DNA of 9,900 bases from an uncultured Methanobrevibacter sp. (GTDB lineage: Archaea; Methanobacteriota; Methanobacteria; Methanobacteriales; Methanobacteriaceae). A model generated the notes under the pieces. That model made no database searches, was not told the DNA's origin, and was given only the letters and a program-made list of their open reading frames with translations. The translations under genes were made by a program, and so were the position numbers. The DNA is taken from positions 1-9,900 of the forward strand of contig CAJOMK010000063.1 of assembly GCA_905235495.1 (NCBI GenBank), written 5' to 3'. Below are positions 7,275 through 9,900 of this stretch, piece after piece; positions within the stretch are counted from its first letter, which is position 1; every line of letters starts with the position of its first letter.

Positions 7275-7288
7275 ATCTTCACCCCCCC
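7275..7288 (-). promoter_or_regulatory. Ribosome binding site deciding a TTG start
   Basis: The minus strand has a run of seven G leading into GGTGA (7279-7283), four bases before the TTG at 7274. No in-frame ATG fits, because the first zinc-ribbon cysteine is codon 3. The G7 run (7282-7288) is striking in such AT-rich DNA and could itself vary in length. Confidence 0.6.
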
Positions 7289-7348
7289 AAAATAGGTTAT
7301 AAATGATTGTATGAATATCTTGTGAATAATCAATAATCTTATTATTTA

Positions 7349-7358
7349 TTATATAAAA
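7349..7358 (-). promoter_or_regulatory. Candidate TATA box for the zinc-ribbon gene
   Basis: The minus strand reads GAATATTTTATATAATAAAT. The box TTTTATATAA is about 75 nt before the TTG start, with the palindrome cluster (7367-7390) directly upstream. Confidence 0.45.
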
Positions 7359-7366
7359 TATTCATC

Positions 7367-7390
7367 ACTAATATATTAGTTAACTAATAT
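7367..7390. promoter_or_regulatory. Overlapping palindromes, candidate shared operator
   Basis: ACTAATATATTAGT (7367-7380) is a perfect 14-bp palindrome. ATATTAGTTAACTAATAT (7373-7390) is a perfect 18-bp palindrome that overlaps it, so half-sites ACTAAT, ATTAGT, ACTAAT alternate over 24 bp. The cluster lies midway between outward-facing TATA candidates at 7349-7358 (-) and 7398-7410 (+), a classical place for a regulator controlling both genes. A related palindrome, ACTAATATTAGT, occurs upstream of uvrA at 1882-1893. Confidence 0.5.
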
Positions 7391-7397
7391 TTAAATA

Positions 7398-7410
7398 TTT
7401 ATATATAATT
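7398..7410 (+). promoter_or_regulatory. Candidate TATA box for the Mrr_N/SHOCT gene
   Basis: TTTATATATAATT lies about 130 nt before the ATG at 7542, leaving a leader of roughly 105 nt. A nearer TATA-like string (actatataat, 7509-7518) would put transcription start beyond the ribosome binding site and is less likely. Confidence 0.4.
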
Positions 7411-7530
7411 CCAGTTTTAATATATTTATTGTATTTAGTGTCTTTTATTATTTTTGATTTTTAAGATTATTTCTAAACTAATAAAATTAAATAATTAAAA
7501 TGACATAATACTATATAATTAAAATAAATT

Positions 7531-7534
7531 GGAG
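7531..7534 (+). promoter_or_regulatory. Ribosome binding site supporting the ATG at 7542
   Basis: GGAG lies seven bases before the ATG that begins MAVPEF. This supports 7542 as the native start even though that frame closes at TAG after 11 codons because of an apparent one-base deletion. Confidence 0.6.
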
Positions 7535-7541
7535 ATAAAAT

Positions 7542-8338
7542 ATGGCTGTTCCTGAATTCCTGAAACTTATGATTTAGTATTACCACTTTTAGAGCTTATT
7601 AAAGATAAAGATGAGTATAAAGTTAAAGAGATTACAGAAGAGCTAATCGAATATATTGACTTATCAGATGAAGAAAAAGAAATCAGATTGCCAAATAATG
7701 AACCTTTAATAAACTCTAGGATTAGTACAGCTAACACTTATTTGAAAAAGGCGGAACTGATTGAATCCAATCGTTTCATGTACTTTAACATAACTGAAGA
7801 AGGACTTAAGTTATTGTCTGATAATCCAGACAATATTACAGAAGATGATCTTATGGAATATGATGGATTCAGGGAATATAAGAAAGTATTTATTCATGAT
7901 GACACCAAAGACATTAAATTTGAAGAATTGAATCCTACTGATGCCTTAAGAGAAAGCTTTCAAAAGCAAATGGAAGATGTTCAAAAGGAAATCAATGATG
8001 AAATGAATAAGGAAAAAAATGAAAGAAGAGAAAAGAAGTATTTCAAATCCAAAGAAGATGAAAATTCCGATAAGGTATTTGGAATTAAAGCGGACCATTC
8101 TAAAATAGATGAGAATGATAAAGATGAAGATGATGATGACAAATACTCAAAATACCATGAAAGAAAACATAAGTATGGTAAACATCATCATAAACATAAG
8201 AAACTGGTTTTAAATATAGAATTTTCACCTGCAGAAGAGTTGTTAAACTATGCAGAACTCTTTGAAAAAGGATATTTAACAAAAGAAGAGTTTGAAAAGA
8301 AAAAAGAAGAATTGTTGAATATTGAATATAAAATATAA
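7542..8338 (+). CDS. Mrr_N-type winged-helix protein with C-terminal SHOCT motif, frameshifted near codon 6
   Basis: The ATG at 7542, with GGAG before it, reads MAVPEFLKLMI and stops. The frame one base back (open from 7556) reads PETYDLVLPLLELI and continues to 8338. Adding one C at 7559-7560 (CC to CCC) joins them into about 265 residues beginning MAVPEFPETYDLVLPLLELI. Without repair, the long frame could start only at codons such as TTG 7688, cutting the domain in half. The N-terminus (to about residue 92) resembles the DNA-binding winged helix of Mrr-type restriction enzymes: SRISTANTYLKKAELIE, then FNITEEGLKLL, then a TDALRESFQK stretch like the family's linker. No Mrr nuclease domain follows. 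Instead come a charged linker, a His/Lys-rich stretch (KHKYGKHHHKHKK) and a SHOCT-like motif (SPAEELLNYAELFEKGYLTKEEFEKKKEELL in two parts: SPAEELLNYAELFEKG, YLTKEEFEKKKEELL). A DNA-binding regulator is the inferred role. It is divergent from the zinc-ribbon gene. Confidence 0.7.
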
Positions 8339-8347
8339 AAAATTTAA

Positions 8348-8374
8348 AGATTGATTATTTAATATAATCAATCT
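8348..8374. terminator. Bidirectional terminator hairpin between convergent genes
   Basis: Perfect 11-bp arms AGATTGATTAT (8348-8358) and ATAATCAATCT (8364-8374) enclose a 5-nt loop. It starts ten bases after the plus-strand stop at 8338. T-rich DNA follows on both strands: TTATTTTATCCCTATTTTT on plus and TTTAAATTTTTTATATTTTA on minus. It can therefore serve both the Mrr_N/SHOCT gene and the convergent TPR gene. Confidence 0.7.
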
Positions 8375-8448
8375 AATATCTTATTTTATCCCTATTTTTG
8401 AATATTGCTATTTTTACTATTTTTAAATTATTCATATTTTAAACTATT

Positions 8449-9642
8449 TTAAAGCATTTCAAAGTAAATGTTTACTGCATTTTTAACCATTTCATCCTTG
8501 GATTTGTTATATGCATCCTCCAAATAGAATGACACTTCTGTTCCTTCATAGATATATGATTTGTCATCCATGAATTCAAAGGCTTTGAAATAGTAGGATG
8601 TGCCGTTTGCCTTGATGAAACCAGCTTTTCCATCATTAATGACCTTATCTATTACACCATATTGCCTTTCCTGACCGAAGTATTTCAAGCTTACCCACAT
8701 ATTTTTATATTCTTCAAACAATGCTTTAAAGTCCTTATTCTCCAAGTCTAATCCATAGTTAGACAATAAGTTTTTCACTTCATCATCAATTGCCCATTCT
8801 TTGGCATTACGGATAACATATGCCATGTACTTGTTTATTATGGATTCATCTTCAAATCCTTTGATTTCAAGAATATCTCCAATCATAGCAAACAGATTGA
8901 CTTTACTTTCCAATTTGCCGTCACGGCTTAGAATACCTCTTGCAGCCCATTTCAAGGATTCATCATACTCTTCTTTAAGGAAGTAATTTTCAGCTATATC
9001 TCTTGAGAGATACCAATCATGTTTGGTCTTTAATATGTCATTTAAGAAATCAATGGATGCATCATTGTCTCCCAATTCCTTATAGGACTTAGCTATTCTT
9101 AATTTAAACCAAACATCGTTGTTATTGTTGAATTTAGGAATGTTAACCAATGAATCCTGACAATATTTTATAGTCTGATCGTACTTTTCAATTGCAAGCA
9201 ATGCTTTGGTTGTCTGCAAGTAATAGTTTTCCTTATTGGAATTCATAGTGATTTCATCATTTGGCTTGAATTGTTCATTGCTTAATAGTTCTGGCTTTAA
9301 TTTGGAAGCCCAACGCAATACATCCAAATGCTGTTCAGCTTCAGTGTACATTTTCATTAACTTCATTACTGCCAATGTGTATGGACATGCCTTTTTTCCT
9401 TTGGAATTGTCCTTTTGGCTTACAGTATTAACTATCTTTTTAGCAGCTTCCTCAATTTCATCAATAAATTCATTATCTTTAACCTTTACAAAGTATAAAT
9501 CCCAAGAGTACTTGTCCTTATCCCCTATGGATAATTCTCCTCCATCTGCCAATGCCAATTCATAATGCTCTAAGGATTCATTGTATTTCTTTACCTTATT
9601 GTATGCTCTTGCTTTTTCTATATTAACTTCAACGCTAGACAT
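8449..9642 (-). CDS. TPR protein with C-terminal cold-shock-like OB domain
   Basis: This 397-residue soluble protein has no signal peptide or membrane helix. Residues 1-240 are helical with TPR-like repeats (clearest at about 7-33, 141-170, 176-207 and 212-240, with patterns such as KSYKELGDNDASIDFLNDIL). A helical region follows to about 320. Residues 326-394 look like a cold-shock-type OB fold: YGVIDKVINDGKAGFIKANG corresponds to the GxIxxxxxxKGFGFI strand pair, YYFKAFEF to the FVHFS-like strand, then GTEVSFYLED and a closing KNAVNI. Some RNA-contacting aromatics of classical cold-shock proteins are replaced, so nucleic-acid binding is inference. The start at 9642 has AAAAGGGG at 9648-9655. 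An RNA-binding adaptor that assembles partners through TPRs is possible; I know no established function. It is transcribed toward the Mrr_N/SHOCT gene. Confidence 0.85.
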   Translation of the reverse strand: MSSVEVNIEKARAYNKVKKYNESLEHYELALADGGELSIGDKDKYSWDLYFVKVKDNEFIDEIEEAAKKIVNTVSQKDNSKGKKACPYTLAVMKLMKMYTEAEQHLDVLRWASKLKPELLSNEQFKPNDEITMNSNKENYYLQTTKALLAIEKYDQTIKYCQDSLVNIPKFNNNNDVWFKLRIAKSYKELGDNDASIDFLNDILKTKHDWYLSRDIAENYFLKEEYDESLKWAARGILSRDGKLESKVNLFAMIGDILEIKGFEDESIINKYMAYVIRNAKEWAIDDEVKNLLSNYGLDLENKDFKALFEEYKNMWVSLKYFGQERQYGVIDKVINDGKAGFIKANGTSYYFKAFEFMDDKSYIYEGTEVSFYLEDAYNKSKDEMVKNAVNIYFEML

Positions 9643-9717
9643 TTTAACCCCTTTTATATATGAATATTATTTTTTATAGTTATTTTTAAATATCATTTAC
9701 CTATTATAAAAATATTT

Positions 9718-9900
9718 TTATATTATAAATTCTTCAATAGAATCATCATAATCGAAATCCTCGAAGATTCTATCATCAAATTGACTATCAATATCACTTT
9801 TTAAGGATTTGTTTCTTAAAAATTCCTTATTTAGCTCTTCTTCTTCAATCAAATGATCTTTAATAAGTCTTTCAATGCTGATTTTTTCTAGAATATCCTC
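9718..9900 (-). CDS. Unidentified acidic protein, C-terminal 60 codons (partial)
   Basis: The frame enters from the right edge and ends at TAA (9718-9720), 75 nt upstream of the TPR gene start. It is hydrophilic and acidic: EDILEKISIERLIKDHLIEE near the edge, then a mixed charged stretch, ending DYDDSIEEFII. Codon use resembles the neighbours. No family motif is visible in this fragment. The short gap and shared direction allow co-transcription with the TPR gene, though AT-rich, T-rich DNA lies between. The full gene lies outside the window. Confidence 0.6.
   Translation of the reverse strand, partial: EDILEKISIERLIKDHLIEEEELNKEFLRNKSLKSDIDSQFDDRIFEDFDYDDSIEEFII

Noticed and set aside
7553..7562. 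Programmed -1 frameshift in the Mrr_N/SHOCT gene
   Set aside because: No X XXY YYZ slippery heptamer or strong downstream stem is visible, so a one-base deletion or read error is simpler.
8100..8282. Minus-strand 60-codon frame in the His/Lys-rich part of the SHOCT gene
   Set aside because: It is antisense to the low-complexity linker, and its Tyr/His content is explained by the other strand.
6055..9642. A phage-defence system formed by the Mrr_N/SHOCT, zinc-ribbon and TPR-cold-shock genes
   Set aside because: The genes are divergent and convergent rather than an operon, and no nuclease, protease or other effector is visible. The grouping is only proximity.
9652..9662. TATATAAAA as the TPR gene promoter
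   Set aside because: It abuts the ribosome binding site, and the expected transcription start would fall inside the coding region.

Overview
The window looks like chromosomal DNA from a low-GC methanogen of the order Methanobacteriales, most likely a Methanobrevibacter-type organism. Three things point there. Archaeal clamp-loader genes (rfcS, rfcL) sit together. One gene carries a C-terminal domain resembling the pseudomurein-binding repeat found in archaea with pseudomurein walls. The intergenic DNA is very AT-rich, with TATA-box promoters and T-rich terminators. A bacterial-type uvrA is also present, as is common in mesophilic methanogens. Genus-level placement is inference.

Layout from left to right. 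At 1-1721 (-) lies the N-terminal ~573 codons of uvrA, cut by the window edge. At 2023-2985 (-) is an HtpX-type M48 zinc metalloprotease with a canonical EF-hand loop near its C-terminus. At 3097-5651 (-) are rfcL and rfcS, transcribed rfcS first with a 26-nt gap; together they encode the loader that places PCNA on primed DNA. A 403-nt AT-rich gap follows (5652-6054), with a 13-bp inverted repeat, A-rich repeats and a terminator. At 6055-7274 (-) is what I read as one ~405-residue gene broken by two single-base homopolymer insertions: double zinc ribbon, one membrane helix, a long sequon-rich linker and a pseudomurein-binding-like domain. A divergent promoter region (7275-7541) with overlapping perfect palindromes separates it from a gene at 7542-8338 (+). 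That gene has a Mrr-N-type winged helix at one end and a SHOCT motif at the other, no nuclease domain between them, and an apparent single-base deletion near codon 6. A perfect 11-bp stem hairpin lies between it and a convergent gene at 8449-9642 (-), a TPR protein ending in a cold-shock-like OB domain. The last 183 nt hold the C-terminal 60 codons of an unidentified acidic protein (-).

The left half is housekeeping: DNA repair, membrane proteostasis and replication. The right half is accessory-like, with unusual domain combinations. I see no CRISPR array, tRNA, rRNA, transposase or recognisable defence operon. The most notable items are the broken wall-binding zinc-ribbon gene, the nuclease-less Mrr_N/SHOCT protein with the palindrome cluster at its divergent promoter, the TPR-cold-shock fusion, and the EF-hand within HtpX. 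Three single-base indels within about 1.2 kb mean the reads there should be checked before any gene is called dead.
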